Part shown: piece by piece, positions 43,224 to 54,881 of the stretch
Layout: each line of letters opens with the position of its first letter
How positions within the stretch are numbered: position 1 is the stretch's first letter
DNA from: Geosiphon pyriformis
Lineage: Eukaryota > Glomeromycota > Glomeromycetes > Archaeosporales > Geosiphonaceae
Direction of reading: 5' to 3'
NCBI GenBank assembly: GCA_016748015.1
Contig: JAAOMT010000200.1
Location: 370,984-434,983 of the forward strand
Length of the DNA: 64,000 nt
Translations under genes and position numbers: made by a program
The notes under the pieces: generated by a model
Database searches by the model: none
Told to the model about the DNA's origin: nothing
The model's input: only the letters and a program-made list of their open reading frames with translations

Positions 43224-44226
43224 TGTTACAGGTAAACTGGATAAGATATAATGGTAACATTTGGTGCTTTATTTTTGGGTTTTTCAAGGTTGTCTGTTTT
43301 TTCTACAGTGTCAGTGTTATCAGTCTTTAAAGGTCTATTCCTGGATGTAAGTCTACCCACTAAGTTCTTTGGTTATAAAGCATAGAGTTTGTCTTTCATT
43401 AAGTGCAACTTTTTCCATAAATGTGAGCTTTCTTCTTCATGCTAACAAGCACAGTTGTTAAGATCTGGCATTGTCTTTTCACTTTTCTGGTAAGCTACCA
43501 AGATAACATTAATATCCAAAAACTTAGGGGAAGCTTTCCTCTTTTACCAGGCTATTACAAAGTCTATTCTAAAATAGTCAATTTTTTTATGTTGCCGCTT
43601 CAAACAAAAAGAAGAAAAAAAATTAGTTATCATCAATTGCCATGATCAAGAGCAATTGGTCCAAATTGTTAAGGGTTCAAGACATTTATGCTAATGACAT
43701 CTGTTCTGGAACAAAGGTAAGAAATACTGATTTTAATTTCAATTAAAATCTGTAAGATTAGAGAACATGAATTGGTAAATTGGATTTTTTTGGGTTTTTT
43801 TTGATAATTATTGTATTTTAGACTATAAATATATAATAAGTATAATATAAAGTAAAATTGATTGCTAACTAACTGTCTTTTCAACTTCTATAACTACTTG
43901 CTTTTATACATTATTTTAGTTTTACAGGATTGCTTTTAATTGCTTTATTATTGCTAACTATTGTTTTGTTATTGCTAGTTATTGCTCTTTATTGCTAGCT
44001 ATTGCCTGTTATTGTTAGCTATTGCTCATTATTGCTAGCTATTGCTCATTATTGCTAGCTATTGCTTGTTATTACTAGCTATTGCTCATTATTGCTAGCT
44101 ATTGCTTATTATTGCTAGTTATTGTTCACATTTGTCCTATGTTACTTTAAATTGTACCACGTTTTTCTTGTCATGTTTCTTTGTCATGTTTTCTCATAGC
44201 TTTTTGGTTTTTTTACTTGGATAACA
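43224..44226 (-). repeat. Solo LTR of family A
   Basis: About 1003 bp, TGTTACAGG to TAACA, aligned over its length with the E1 5' LTR. It is flanked by a 4-bp direct repeat ACAT (43220-43223 and 44227-44230). It interrupts the pol-deleted element, whose coding sequence continues on both sides. A solo LTR is what remains after recombination between the two LTRs of a full insertion. Confidence 0.9.
43971..44130. repeat. 10-bp tandem array in the solo LTR
   Basis: Sixteen 10-mers in register, core ATTGCTNNNT, many arranged as alternating ATTGCTAGCT and ATTGCTCATT (a 20-bp higher-order unit). The position matches the 10-bp array in the E1 LTR, but the unit differs. Confidence 0.9.
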
Positions 44227-44770
44227 ACATTATTAAAATCTAGCACCTACTAAAAAAAAGTAAAAACAATATTTAGAACAATTAAACATTAGACTCTGTA
44301 AACATTGCTTAATTTTTAATAACTTCGAATATTATAATAATTGTAATCTTATTTACAATCTATTACTACATATAATCTATTCAATTTCCAAAAAGAAAGA
44401 ATCAATCAGCAACTGCACTTCAAAATCAGAATTGAAATTTAATTATAATTTAGATTCTAACAATAACAACAACAATAGTTTCAATACTGTTTATTATAGC
44501 AACAATAATGACAATAATTCAAACTTCAATTTTAACTCTGAACAATATATTGTGTTTCCAAATTTTTTACAAAAACAAGAACTTAAATGGTTTAGTTATA
44601 ATAATAAAAATATTATACCAAAATATACACACAATACTAATGTAAAGTTTGATCTCAAATATTTTGGAAAAACTACTATTAAATTGAAATTTTACTTATA
44701 TATCAATATAGATTTAGGAAAGCTAAGAGATTTAGAAAATCTTAATAGAGCTCAATATTAAAAAAAAAAA

Positions 44771-45678
44771 ATATTGCTCATAGAAATTAGGAATTATAAT
44801 AAATAAATTAAATAGCCAATTAAAAATAAGCATAATAGAAAAAAAAATTATAAGATTTTTCTTAAAGAATTACAAGATTCCAAAATTCTAAAATTCCAAA
44901 ATTTTTTTTAAAAAATTGCAGAATTCCAGATTTTGAATTCTAAAATTTTTTGAAAAATTGCAAGATTTCAGAATTCCAGAATTTTTTTTAAAGAAATTAA
45001 AAAATTTCAAAAAATCTTGTATAATATAAATTATGTATATATAATAAAAGTATTAAAAGCAGAAAAAGTATTTAATAGAGTTTAAATTAATTTAGAATAA
45101 CAATACTTTTTTTTTCAAAAGATAGTTTTTTATAATTTGAAATAAAATCACATTAATATCAATAAAATATCTAATTATTATCTAATTTATATTATCATTA
45201 CTTGATTAAAAAAATATTAATTACTTTCATATTATCAATATTCTATATTAATAAAATCTAATATTTAATTATATTGGATCAATAGTTTTTGATTATGACT
45301 ATTAATGAAATACTAATTTTTTATTTTCTTTTGTTTTGTTTTTTTATTGTTTACTAATTGATTAAAAGAATTAAATACTAAGTATTAGACATCAAAGATA
45401 GCTTAATAAAAAATCCAAAAACAAGAATAGAAAACTTAAGCATAACTTATTAGAAAGGCAAAACTGTTATAATAAACTGGTCACCATATTAAAAAAAAAT
45501 TCACAAAAGAAATCATCAATTAAATTTCTGTTTATTATACAAAAGACTCAATCAAAACCTTTAAACTTCAAAATCTTTAAACTTCAAAATCTTCAAAAGT
45601 TATCAACATTTTCAGCTATTAAACACCAAGTTACAGATTTTTTATTTGTTCCAAAATTTCAAATAATCATTTATAATA
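44771..45678 (+). repeat. LTR of the pol-deleted element (family B', copy 1)
   Basis: About 908 bp, from TATTGCTCATAG to a degenerate end TAATA (45674-45678). It is related to LTR family B, but its 3' half is closer to the LTR at 60760-61541. It is the 3' LTR of the pol-deleted copy; its 5' partner is not identified. Confidence 0.7.
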
Positions 45679-48084
45679 CTATCAAAAAGTTTTTAAGTCT
45701 TATTAGTAGTTTTTATCAAAAAGAAAAATAGCAAGATTAAATTTTTGTAAATTATTGTCAACTTAACAATATGATAATTGGAAATGCATATCCTTTTTCA
45801 AAAATTAATAATATGCTAAATGCTCTTAGAAAAGCCAAGTTTTTTTCAACTTTAGACTTAAAAAATAGATAATAACAAGTTAAAATGGACTTTAAGGATT
45901 GCCCAAAAACAGCATTTACTACATAAAAAAGAAACTACAAGTTTAATATTATGCTTTTTAAACTCTGTAATATTTTAACAACATTCTAGTGACTAATAAA
46001 TATTGTTTATAAAAGACTTTTATGGCAATTAGTAGTTGTTTATCTTAATAATACTAATATCTATTCTCTAACTTTTGAAGTTTATTTGATCTACTTATAA
46101 GAAGTATTTCAACAATTATAGAAAACAAAATTAAAACTAAACATCAAGAAATATCACTTCAGAAAAACAAGCTTAATTTTTCTAGAACATATTATTACCA
46201 AAGATAAAGTTTAATCAATCTAGGAACAATTAGTGCTGTTAAAAATTTTTAAACTTTTCAAAATATTACAGAATTAAAAAGATTTATTAAATTAATCTCT
46301 TACTATTAAAAATTTATCAAAAAATTCTCTGAAATAACAAAACTCTTTAATTATATAACCAATAAAAATATATTATATCAATAAACTAATGAACAGCAAA
46401 AAATATTTAATACTCTAAAGAAAAAAACTTATTACAGCTTCAATTTTTGTCTACTTAGATTTTAGTAAAAGATTTTAGTTAACCACTAATGCTTTATATA
46501 CAGATTTTAGTACCATCTTATCACAATTAGATAACAATAGCAATAAACAAGTAATTGAATATGCCAGTAGAATACTTAAGCCAACAGAACTCAAATATGG
46601 CTTAACTAAATTAAAAACAGTAGCCATTATTTGAGCACTTAAACATTTTTAACAATATCTTCAAAATAGATCTTAATTTAATATTATTACTGATAATATT
46701 GGCCTCAAATAATTTAATAAAAAGAGTTCTAAACTCAATACAAAACAATTCTGATAAACTGATTTTTTTGTTAATTATAAATACATTGTGCACTATAAAC
46801 CAAGAAAATTACACACAAATGTTAATAGTTTTTCCAAAATAAAGCAAGATTGAATTAATACCAATAATCTAATAATTTTACAAACAAATTAATAACAAAA
46901 CAATGGATTCCAAAAACTACAACAACATTAAAAATTATTTGGAAATTCTCAAAATACCAGAATATTGGTTTTTAATTAAAAAACACTGATTACAAAACCA
47001 AACAAAATAATACTTTATCTATTACAACAAAATTTATTACTAAAATCACAAAAATTCAACAAATTTATTCAGATTAATCTAACAAAATAAAAAAAAACTA
47101 TTTTATACAACATATATACAAACTTGTTATTAATATACTTAAAACAAGATAATATAATTGAAAAAATACTTGAATATTATTTTCGATTATACATATACTA
47201 AAACATTCAACAATATATAAAATTATGTAATAGTTGTTAAAAAAAAAGAAATTTGTTCTATTGAATCTTTAAATCCAATTAAAGTTGAACAACTTTTTAA
47301 CAAAATAGAAATTAATTTAGTCAAATCATTATATCACCACTTAAAAAAACTATTATATTACAATTACAATAGATTATTTTACCAAATGGTTTAAAGCCAA
47401 AGCCATTTAAAAAACAAATGCAAAATTAATAGCAAATTTTATTTATGAAGACATCATTTATAGACATAGATATCTAATTAAACTTCTATTCAATCAAAAA
47501 ACACACTTTGTAAACAATTTAATACAAAAAATTTGTAAATAATTTAATATTAAACAACTTTTATTATTACTATATTATTTATAAACTAATAGATTAATAA
47601 AATGTTTCAACTAAATATTATGTAAATTACTAGCCAAAGTTTCAATTAATTTTAAGCAAAAATGAGTTATTTTTATTCTATTAGTGTTACTAGCATATAA
47701 AATATTAAAACAAAATACAATAAAGCACATATTATTTGATTAACCTATGAAAAAACAACAATGTTATCAATTAATTTTACTGTAGAAACATATTTAATAC
47801 AACTCATTATTAAAAAAAATTTCTAAGAAATATTTCAACAAAAAGCTTATATTTTTTTTAATACATTGGAAAAAAAACAATAAATTGTAATTACTTATAT
47901 TAAACACTTTCAAGCTCAACAAAAAAAATGGCATAACAAGAAATTGCTATTAATTATTAATGAATTTAAAGTTGGAAACAAAGTTTTATTACACAAAACT
48001 AAAGCTAAAAAACAATAAAGTGAAAAATTTAAACATAAATAAAACAGATTATTTTATATTCAAAAAATTTTAAATTCATAACAT
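45679..48084 (+). mobile_element. E4, decayed pol of an E3-like element
   Basis: Plus-strand pol remains from RT to the GPY/F region with many stops: NAYPFSKINNMLNALRKAKF, FSTLDLKNR, VVVYLNNTNIYSLTFE (catalytic Asp lost), then RNase H (YASRILKPTELKYGL, IITDNIGLK) and connection (YKYIVHYKPRKLHTNVNSFS). Integrase remains follow, and FKVGNKVLLHKTKAKKQ near 47965-48020. RNase H and connection resemble E3 rather than E2. The 5' half and LTRs are absent: the left end meets an LTR and the right end an old LTR fragment. Confidence 0.8.
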
Positions 48085-48322
48085 AATACTTAATAGCTAA
48101 TAATAATAGTAATTTCTAAAAGTTTTGAAGTCTAAAGATTTTAGTTGAGTTCTTTGTATAATAAACAGAGATTTAATTAATAGTTTTTCTCAATTTTTGT
48201 TTTCAGCATAATAGCTGGTTTATTCTAACAGTTGTGCTTTTCTAGTAAGCTATTCTTAAGTTTTTTTACTTTTGTTTTATGGATTTTTTACCAAACTATC
48301 TTTAATATTAATAACTTAGTGC
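48085..48322 (-). repeat. Old B'-type LTR, left fragment
   Basis: Minus-oriented LTR sequence that breaks off at 48322 and appears to continue at 61542-62035. The pol-deleted element 48323-61541 inserted into it. Joining the pieces gives the uninterrupted LTR order seen in the other copies (...AACTTAGTGC then CTTAATTTT...). Confidence 0.7.
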
Positions 48323-48533
48323 TATTACAGATAATTATTTAAAGTGTTAATACAAATAACAAATCTGTAACTTGGTGCTTAATAGCTATTAATATTGGTA
48401 ATTTCTAAATGTTTTGGAGTCTGAAGATTTTGGTTGAGTTTTTTGTATAATGAACAAAGATTTAATTGATGGTTTTTTCCATGAATTTCTTTTTTTAGCA
48501 TGGTAACTAATTTATTTTGGCAGTTATATTCTT
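48323..48533 (-). repeat. 3' LTR of pol-deleted copy 2, left piece
   Basis: Begins TATTACAGATAATT, matching the start of the LTR at 60760 (TGTTACAGATAATT), and breaks at the E3 insertion. The remaining 575 bases follow E3 at 58341-58915. Confidence 0.8.
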
Positions 48534-48844
48534 TGTTACTGGAGGTTTTTGGTCTCTTCTTAGCTCTTATATGTTTGTTGTAATGCTGTTAATTCACGAT
48601 TATGGGAAGTGTTTGAACCTCTGATAACTGAATTTATCTTCAAATTATCTCCTATAATTTGAACTGCTGGACTTATAAGTGGAATGGCCAATTCCATGCC
48701 AGTTGCTTTGTGTAGTTACATTATAATAAACATCAACTCTTTCTCAGGAATTGCTCATCTGGAAACTCACTAAAATGTGTAGTTACTTTGCTGTGAAAGT
48801 CAACTCTTCTACAGGAATCTTGTCTATAGGCTATTCTAATAATT

Positions 48845-48876
<32 letters not shown>

Positions 48877-49515
48877 AAATGTAAAAGAAATAGAATTCTG
48901 TCAAGGAAAACGTTTTTTATCCAGGCCTGGAGTCACTAACAGTTTACTGAAATTGGTAGCTAATCAATTTCAAAATGTTAGTTGGGTTTTGAGGATTTTC
49001 CAAGTGCAATAATTAAAGAATTTGGTTTTTCGAATTATTTGATATTTATTTCTTTTTTGTGTGTATAGGAATGGTTCTAAAAGGTAAATCTAAAGTAAGA
49101 TACATTTTTTCGAAGAGAAAAGCTCTTCTTTTATATAACTTGTCGTAACACTATTCTATAAACTTGAACTTTGTTCTTTTCTACAATTTTGCTAAACTAA
49201 AGATACATTTTGGCAAACTACAAGTTATTTCTGCAAACTATTAGATATTTTAGTGAACTATCAATTATTTTGGCGAATTTCTACAAATTTCAGCAAACTT
49301 TTGAATGTTACATATTTCGGGGTATTGCATGATTGATCATTGCACTTAGGTTACATTTGTGTTATGTACAAATTGGGTTATTAATTAAATGATAATTTCA
49401 GACATTTTGCTAATATAATAAGTAATAATTTGAAATGATAATATATGCTAATTAATGATAAGATTTATAAGAGTAATTTCATGTTAAATAATATCTCTAA
49501 TTTTGTCTGGTAACA
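48534..49515 (-). repeat. 3' LTR of E3 (family C)
   Basis: About 982 bp, TGTTACTGG to TAACA. It contains six 20-21-bp tandem units at 49186-49306 (ATTTTGGCAAACTACAAGTT type). Next to it lies a purine-rich tract on the minus strand (GAGAAGGAGA, 49519-49530), the polypurine tract. Confidence 0.92.
49186..49306. repeat. 20-bp tandem array in LTR C
   Basis: Six degenerate units beginning ATTT and carrying GCAAACTA-like cores; five are exactly 20 bases and the first 21. The same array is present in the 5' LTR at about 58011-58131. Confidence 0.82.
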
Positions 49516-49518
49516 TAA

Positions 49519-50161
49519 TCTCCTTCTCAAGACTGAGCTCCGTCGAAGTCCAAGTACTGTTTGTCATTTCCAGATAATAATTCAAAATTATTGAAGAAAT
49601 TTGGTCTGAAAATTGTTGAAATTTCAGTTCTGTGAGCTTTCCAATGTATTGAATCTTCAAAGGCTGTAAAATTGGGTTTTGTAAGACATTTTCACAGGTG
49701 TGAAATAGGTCATAAAGTCTAAGAGCAGCTCTTAGTTTATAATGACTGTTTGTAGATCCAGCTGTTGTCTTGAATTCATTGTGAAATTGTTTCCGAATAG
49801 CTTCTTTTGTGATGTTTGCTACTGTAAGCTCCCATTTTTGTTCGTGAAGTGTTTTTCCAATGTAGAAATATCTATATATTGGAGTATAGTTGTAGTTTTC
49901 TTCGTTAAGACACAGTTGAAGTTTTTGTTAAATAGTAGCATTTGACAGAATACTAATAGGAGTGAGCATTAAGTTTTCTCTTAAAGCAAGCTTTAAAAGT
50001 TCTGGCAAATGAATTTCAGAATAACTTCTTGTGTTCTTCTTATATGGGTGATATTTTTGTGAATTTGGGGCTAAATTTGTAACTACTTCTGTTTGGGTAT
50101 AATTAATGTGGTTTCCAGTAACAGTAATAGATAATTCAGATATTGTTTTTAAAGCTAACAT
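49519..50161 (-). pseudogene. Third ORF of E3
   Basis: Starts at about 50161 (MLALKTISELSITVTG) and runs in one frame to the polypurine tract (TELSLEKEIM), about 210 codons, with a single TAA near 49928. Segments include NYTPIYRYFYIGKTLHEQKW, aligned with YWFYKIGEQL of E1, and ITVTGNHINYTQTE, aligned with EITIDKKEIWYKDK. It is separated from pol by about 160 bases, unlike the overlap in E1. Mostly hydrophilic; no signal peptide or membrane segment; function unknown. Near-complete preservation in the youngest element supports it as a real gene. Confidence 0.62.
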
Positions 50162-50324
50162 TAGTTTTTGGAATAATTGTTGAATGTTTTAAGGAATAAT
50201 TATTATAAGAGATTTGAAATAAAAGAAAATTATTTTTGGTGTATGGGTTTTTATGTTATTTTTGTTTTGTTTTTGTAAGATTGTTTCTAAATTATAAGGA
50301 GATAACTATAATGATAAATTTAAA

Positions 50325-51720
50325 TTAAGTGTTCAAGTTGGAAGGTTGTTTAATAACAACTATTGGTTTTAAATTTCGGAGAATATTTTTGGGATTGATT
50401 AAAGGAGAATGTGTACCAATTTGTGGAATTAATAGTTCAGGATTGTTTCTGGAATTATAGTATTTCAAACAATCTCCATGTGCAACTTTTGCTAGGATTT
50501 TGTTATTAAGTCTTAGCTTGTATGATCCATTGCCTAGGACTTTATGGATAAAAAATGGTCCATCCCATTTATTTTCAAATTTTCCACTCCATTGTTTTTC
50601 AGCTTTAGTTCTGTATAAGAGAACTTTGTTTCCGATTTTAAATTCATTGATAACTGGAAGCAATTTGTCATCATGCTGTTCTTTTTGTTGAGCTTGGGAG
50701 TGTTTAATATTGGTGGCTGCTATTTGTCGTTTACCTTCCAATGTGCTAAGCAAAGTATAGGCTCTTTGTTGTAGTGTTTCCTGAAAGTTGTCTTTATTAA
50801 TTGGTTGTACTAAATATGTTTCCATTGTGAAACTAATTGGTAATATTGCTGTTCTTCTGTAGGTTAAATCAAATGGTATGTGTTTTGTGGTATCTTGTTT
50901 TAGTGTTCTATATGTTAGTAACACTAATGAAATAAAGAGATCCCATTCTTGCTCAAAATTGGTTGAGACTTTGGCTAATGATTTACACAATGTTCTATTG
51001 AAATGTTCTACAAGTCTATTTGTTTGTGTATGATAGGGCAAAGATAATAGTTTCTTGACATTAAATCATCCACAAATTTCCTGGATTAAATTGTTTATGA
51101 AATGTGTTCCTTGATCAAATAAAAGTTCTATTGGACATCTATGTCTACAAATGATGTCTTCATAGATGAAGTTTGCTACTGATTTTGCATCTGCTTATTG
51201 AATGGCTCTGGCTTTAGGCCATTTGGTGAGATAGTCTACAGCTACTGCAATATAATGGTTTTTTTGGTTTGTGATAGGTAGTGATCTAACCAAATTGATA
51301 CCAACTCAGTCAAAAGGCTGTCCAACTTTAATTGGGTTTAAAGGTTCTGTAGGGCGAGTTCTTCCTCTTTTTTAACAACTATTACAAAACTTAATGTATT
51401 CATGAATGTCTTTTCTTATTCGAGGCCAAAAGTAATATTCTAGTGTTTTTTGAGTGGTGCTGTCTTTACCTAGGTGTGCTGATGAAAGGTCTAAGTGCAT
51501 ATTATATAAAATGGTTTCTTTTTCATGTTCTTGTATTAATCTGAGTGGATTGTCTAGGTTTCTGAAGTTTCGATAATAGATCATGTTGTTGTATAAGAGG
51601 TATTATCTGGCTTGTTGTTGTAACCAATTTTTTTCATTTGGGGACCAATCTGTTGGGATTGTTAATGTCTCTAAATATTGTTTAAGATTGTTGTAGTTTT
51701 CGGGATTTATTGTTTGTTGT
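50325..51720 (-). pseudogene. Integrase and GPY/F-like region of E3
   Basis: HHCC zinc region at 51372-51584 (LYNMHLDLSSAHLGKD, FCNSC). Core residues: AVDYLTKWPKARA, LLFDQGTHFINN and TNRLVEHFNRTLCK supply the D,D,E triad. The C-terminal half (50325-51041) is one long open frame with FKIGNKVLLYRTKAEKQWSG and KWDGPFFIHKVLGNGSYKL. Stops: TAA near 51376 and 51197, TGA near 51310 and 51067. It ends at TAA 50325, before the third ORF. Confidence 0.9.
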
Positions 51721-51756
51721 TTTGTTGTTAATTCAAATGAGTGTTGGTTTTGTATT

Positions 51757-52476
51757 CTAATCTTGCCTCATTCTTGAGAGACAATCAACGTTGGTGTGGA
51801 GTTTTCCTGGTTTGTGGTGTACAATGTATTGGTAGTTGGCTAAAAATTCTGTCCATTGGGTTTGTTTTGCGTTTAGCTGAGTGTTTTTGTTCTGAAGCCA
51901 TTTGAGTCCAATATTATCAGTAATAATATCAAATTTTTTGGGTCTGAGGTAAAGGTTGAAGTGATGTAGGGCCCAAATTACTGCTGCAGTTTCTAATTCT
52001 GTTGCAGGGTAGTTTTTTTCAGCTGGTTTCAATGTTCTGCTAGCATAAGCAATTACTCACTCATTTCTATTGTCATCTAACTGTAATAAGATGGCACCAA
52101 AGGCAGTATAAAAGGCATCTGTTGTTAACCAGAATTGGTTGCAGAAATCTGGGTAGGTGAGAATTGAAGCTGTCATTAGTTTTTCTTTGAGGATTTCAAA
52201 TGCATTTTGGTGTTCAGCAGTCCATTTGTATTTGACATTTTTGGTGGTAAGCTGGTTAAGAGATTTTGCGATTTCTGAAAATTTTTTGATAAACTTCTGA
52301 TAATAGAAGGTTAACCCTATGAATTCTCTTAGTTTTGTAGTGTTTTGAAGAGTTTTGAAGTTTTTGACAGCACTGATTTTTCCAGGGTCTGGTTTGATTC
52401 TATCTTTACTAACAATATGACCAAGAAAGGCCAAACTTGTTTTTCCAAAATAGCATTTTTCGATGTTCAGTTTCAA
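51757..52476 (-). pseudogene. RT thumb and RNase H of E3
   Basis: Thumb (LNIEKCYFGKTSLAFLGHIV) then RNase HI with FWLTTDAFYTAFGAILLQL, ATELETAAVIWAL and FDIITDNIGLKWL, all acidic residues kept. The connection KYIVHHKPGKLHTNVDCLS-like segment (QYIVHHKPGKLHTNVDCLS) closes it. A TGA near 52056 (NE*VIAYA) is the only stop inside this piece; the next (QE*GKI, TGA near 51775) follows it. Confidence 0.9.
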
Positions 52477-53060
52477 TCTTGCTTTCTGTAATCATTGAAA
52501 AACTTCATGCAGGTGTTTAAGTATAATTCAAAAGATGGTGAATAAACATCAGTATCATCGAGATAAACAACTACTGATTTCCAAAAGAGGCCTTTGTAAA
52601 CAATGTCCATAAGTCTTTGGAATATTACTGGTGTATTGCATAATCTGAAAGACATTATGTTGAACTCATAATTTTCTTCTTGAGTGGTAAATGCTGTTTT
52701 GGGGCAATTTTTAAGATCCATGGCAACTTGCCAGTATTCACTCTCTAAATCTAATGTCAAAAAGTATTTGGACTTCTCAAGAACATCTAGCATGTCATTA
52801 ATTTGGAGAAAAAGGTAGACATCTTCAATAGTGACACTGTTGAGTTGTTGATAATCAACACAAAATTGTATCTTTCCATTCTTCTTTTTAACTAAAACCA
52901 CAAATGAGGCCCATAGACTTATTAATGGTTGAATAAGCCCATTGTTGAGCATCTGTTGTATTTCTTCACAGATAAATTGGTGACTTTCTGGAGCAACTTA
53001 GTAGGCTTGCTGTCACCTTGGTTTGGCATCTCCTGTATAGATTTGGTGTTGAACCAAATT
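52473..53060 (-). pseudogene. Reverse transcriptase of E3
   Basis: Open from 52952: ASFVVLVKKKNGKIQFCVDY, LTLDLESEYWQVAMD, KTAFTTQEENYEFNIMSF and the catalytic VVYLDDTDVYS, the only Ty3-like RT here with an intact YLDD. A frameshift near 52510 and a TGA (FQ*LQK) separate it from the thumb. Upstream, TGA and TAA near 53011-53020 interrupt the finger region (AKPR*QQAY*VAPES). Confidence 0.92.
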
Positions 53061-53199
53061 GGTTCTTCTTAAGTTATTATTGTTTTTAGCAAAGATATTG
53101 ACAAATTCTGCAATTAGTTCTTTGAGCTGGCTCTGTTGTTGTGGTTTAAGTTGTTCAATGTTAATTTGAGATAGTTTTTCTATGAAAACATGGTAGTTT

Positions 53200-53590
53200 T
53201 TAGAGCTGGAGTTTGGGTTGATTTTTGGTAGTGAATGTCCAATAATTTCAGAGAAATTGGGGACTGTTTGGGGTAATTCTTATTGAAAAATATTACTGTA
53301 AATAACTCCAATTTCTAAGTTATTTAATAAAACTATGGGGTAATTATTGGGGTTGTAAAAAGTAACTCAGACTTTCTTTGTTCCTTCTGGAATGTAAATA
53401 TTTGGGATTGAGATATTATGTTTCAAGCAGATTCATTCATTGGACTCAAAAATTTGTTGGGTGATTGTTGGCTTTGGGCAGGTATAGATTTTGGGGTGTT
53501 TTCCAAAAAGTGAAATAGTGATTGGTTGGGGAAGGCATAAAATCTGGTGAGACTTATTCTGTTCATTGAGAACTATGTTTATTGAAACTG
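53200..53590 (-). pseudogene. Linker between dUTPase and RT in E3
   Basis: Same position and pattern as in E1: HNISIPNIYIPEGTKKV and VTFYNPNNYPIVLL, with TGA near 53432 (NE*ICLKHN) and 53355 (KV*VTF). No named domain. Confidence 0.55.
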
Positions 53591-54131
53591 TAAATTGTCC
53601 AGTTGAACCAAAATCTTGTGTTCCTCTTTCGCTTTTTCTCAATTGTTCTCTTTGGTTGACTAACTGTAAGCCCAAAATGTTGATTAAGAGTAAATAGATA
53701 GCTTGAGCAATTTTTTCGGCATGTTCAATTTTGAAAGGTTTATTAGTTTCATTTTAAAGTATTACTGTTATGTCACCAGTATATCCAGCATCGATTATTT
53801 TTTCTCTGACATTAATTTCTTTGCTTGCCAGAGAGGACTGGGAGGCAATTTGAACTATTGCTCCTGGCAGGATTTCGAGGGCAATTTTGAGATTGATTTT
53901 TGTGAGAGATTTGGGTTTGAGAACAAAAGTATCTTTGTCTGGATATCTTAGGTCATATTCAGTATCAATTTCATGTGCTTTTTCAGATTTTATCCCTTGT
54001 CTATTGTTGTTAAAGTATTTGAGTTGTAAGGCAGGCTGATTTTTGATGAGATAGATGGGTGTTGCTTCAATTTCTTCTGTTGCTTCAAGTTCTCCAAATT
54101 CAATTTTTTTTTCATTGTTTTTACTGGGCAA
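53590..54131 (-). pseudogene. dUTPase domain of E3 pol
   Basis: Motifs: I TEYDLRYPDKDTFVLKP, II ASQSSLASKEINV, III KIIDAGYTGDITVIL with Asp and Tyr kept, IV AEKIAQAIYLLL, V ERGTQDFGSTGQF, a near-perfect family motif. A single TAA near 53756 (VIL*NET) interrupts it. This is the best-preserved dUTPase in the window and makes the assignment firm. It lies between Cys-rich region and RT, as in E1. Confidence 0.92.
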
Positions 54132-54161
54132 AGAAATGCTAAGAGCATAGCATTCAAAGCA

Positions 54162-54840
54162 CTATTGCTTATTGCAAGACATTATGCATTCTTTACACAA
54201 TTTAATGTTCATTTGCTCTAACCATTGGGCTTGAGCTTCTTTGGTCAGATAAGTGTGACTGGCAATTTGGTGATATATTTCTACTTTATCTTTGTAGTTG
54301 TATCCAGCAATTTCAAAAGTGTATGCAATGTATTCTGATTCTTTTATTTGACAAACATTTTCTTGAATGGCTCTATTGATTAAAGCCATTGCTAGATCAA
54401 AAATCATTTCGGCATTGTGAGGATAATAGTACAGTTTGTTGAGGGCACTGTTGTAAGCAGCATCAAAAGGGGTTCTTCTTGTTATTTTTTCTGAGATTAA
54501 AAGGGCATATTGGCATGTTTGATTACAGACTCTTCCTCTGAATACAACATCAATCCAGTCACATTTATCAGGTAATTGTTCTTTACAAGTTAAACAAGGT
54601 GTTCTGTCTCATTTTCCACTTCTTTTGACTAGGTGTCCCCATCGTTCTCAGTGACAGGATTTGCAATAGTAACAGGTATGGTTTCCATATTCTTCCTCGG
54701 GTGAAATACAAGCTCCCATTGATGAGAGTTTCTTGTGACAATCTTTGCATTTGAGTGGAATATAAAGAGGTTGTTTTCGTGGTTCTGGTTTTGAATAGGG
54801 AACATTCCATCTAGGTGTCACTGGTTCTTTTGTTTCAAGA
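54162..54840 (-). pseudogene. Cys-rich region of E3 pol
   Basis: In the pol frame: LKCKDCHKKLSSMGAC, TCYYCKSCH, TPCLTCKEQLPDKCDW, CNQTCQYALLISEK and a helical segment with TRRTPFDAAYNSALNKLYYY. The last cluster reads LCKECIMSCNKQ*CFEC near 54160. TGA at 54609-54611 replaces the Trp seen in E1 (GKWDHMPC). TGA at 54648-54650 follows CYYCKSCH. A different frame at 54583-54810 is a shadow. Confidence 0.72.
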
Positions 54841-54881
54841 GAATTGTTTGTTGAAAAATACTGTTGTTCAGTTTTATCAGC

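Larger units (their letters stand above)
42999..44770 (+). mobile_element. Pol-deleted Ty3-like element, internal part (copy 1)
   Basis: From 42999 the sequence is the Cys-rich region (LYLDSYLYDKNEILQIISVK, ILIPNSDIFVN). After the solo LTR insertion it resumes with the third Cys cluster, an Asn-rich leader (44440-44540) and the start of the dUTPase (VKFDLKYFGKTTIKLK, YINIDL). There it jumps straight to the element end (ENLNRAQY), a polypurine run and an LTR. The rest of the dUTPase, RT, RNase H and integrase are missing. The copy at 58927-60759 shows the same junction. Confidence 0.72.

Noticed and set aside
54583-54810. Minus-strand open frame of 75 codons in E3
   Set aside because: It is one base out of register with the pol frame, which reads the conserved Cys clusters (CKDCHKKLSSMGAC).
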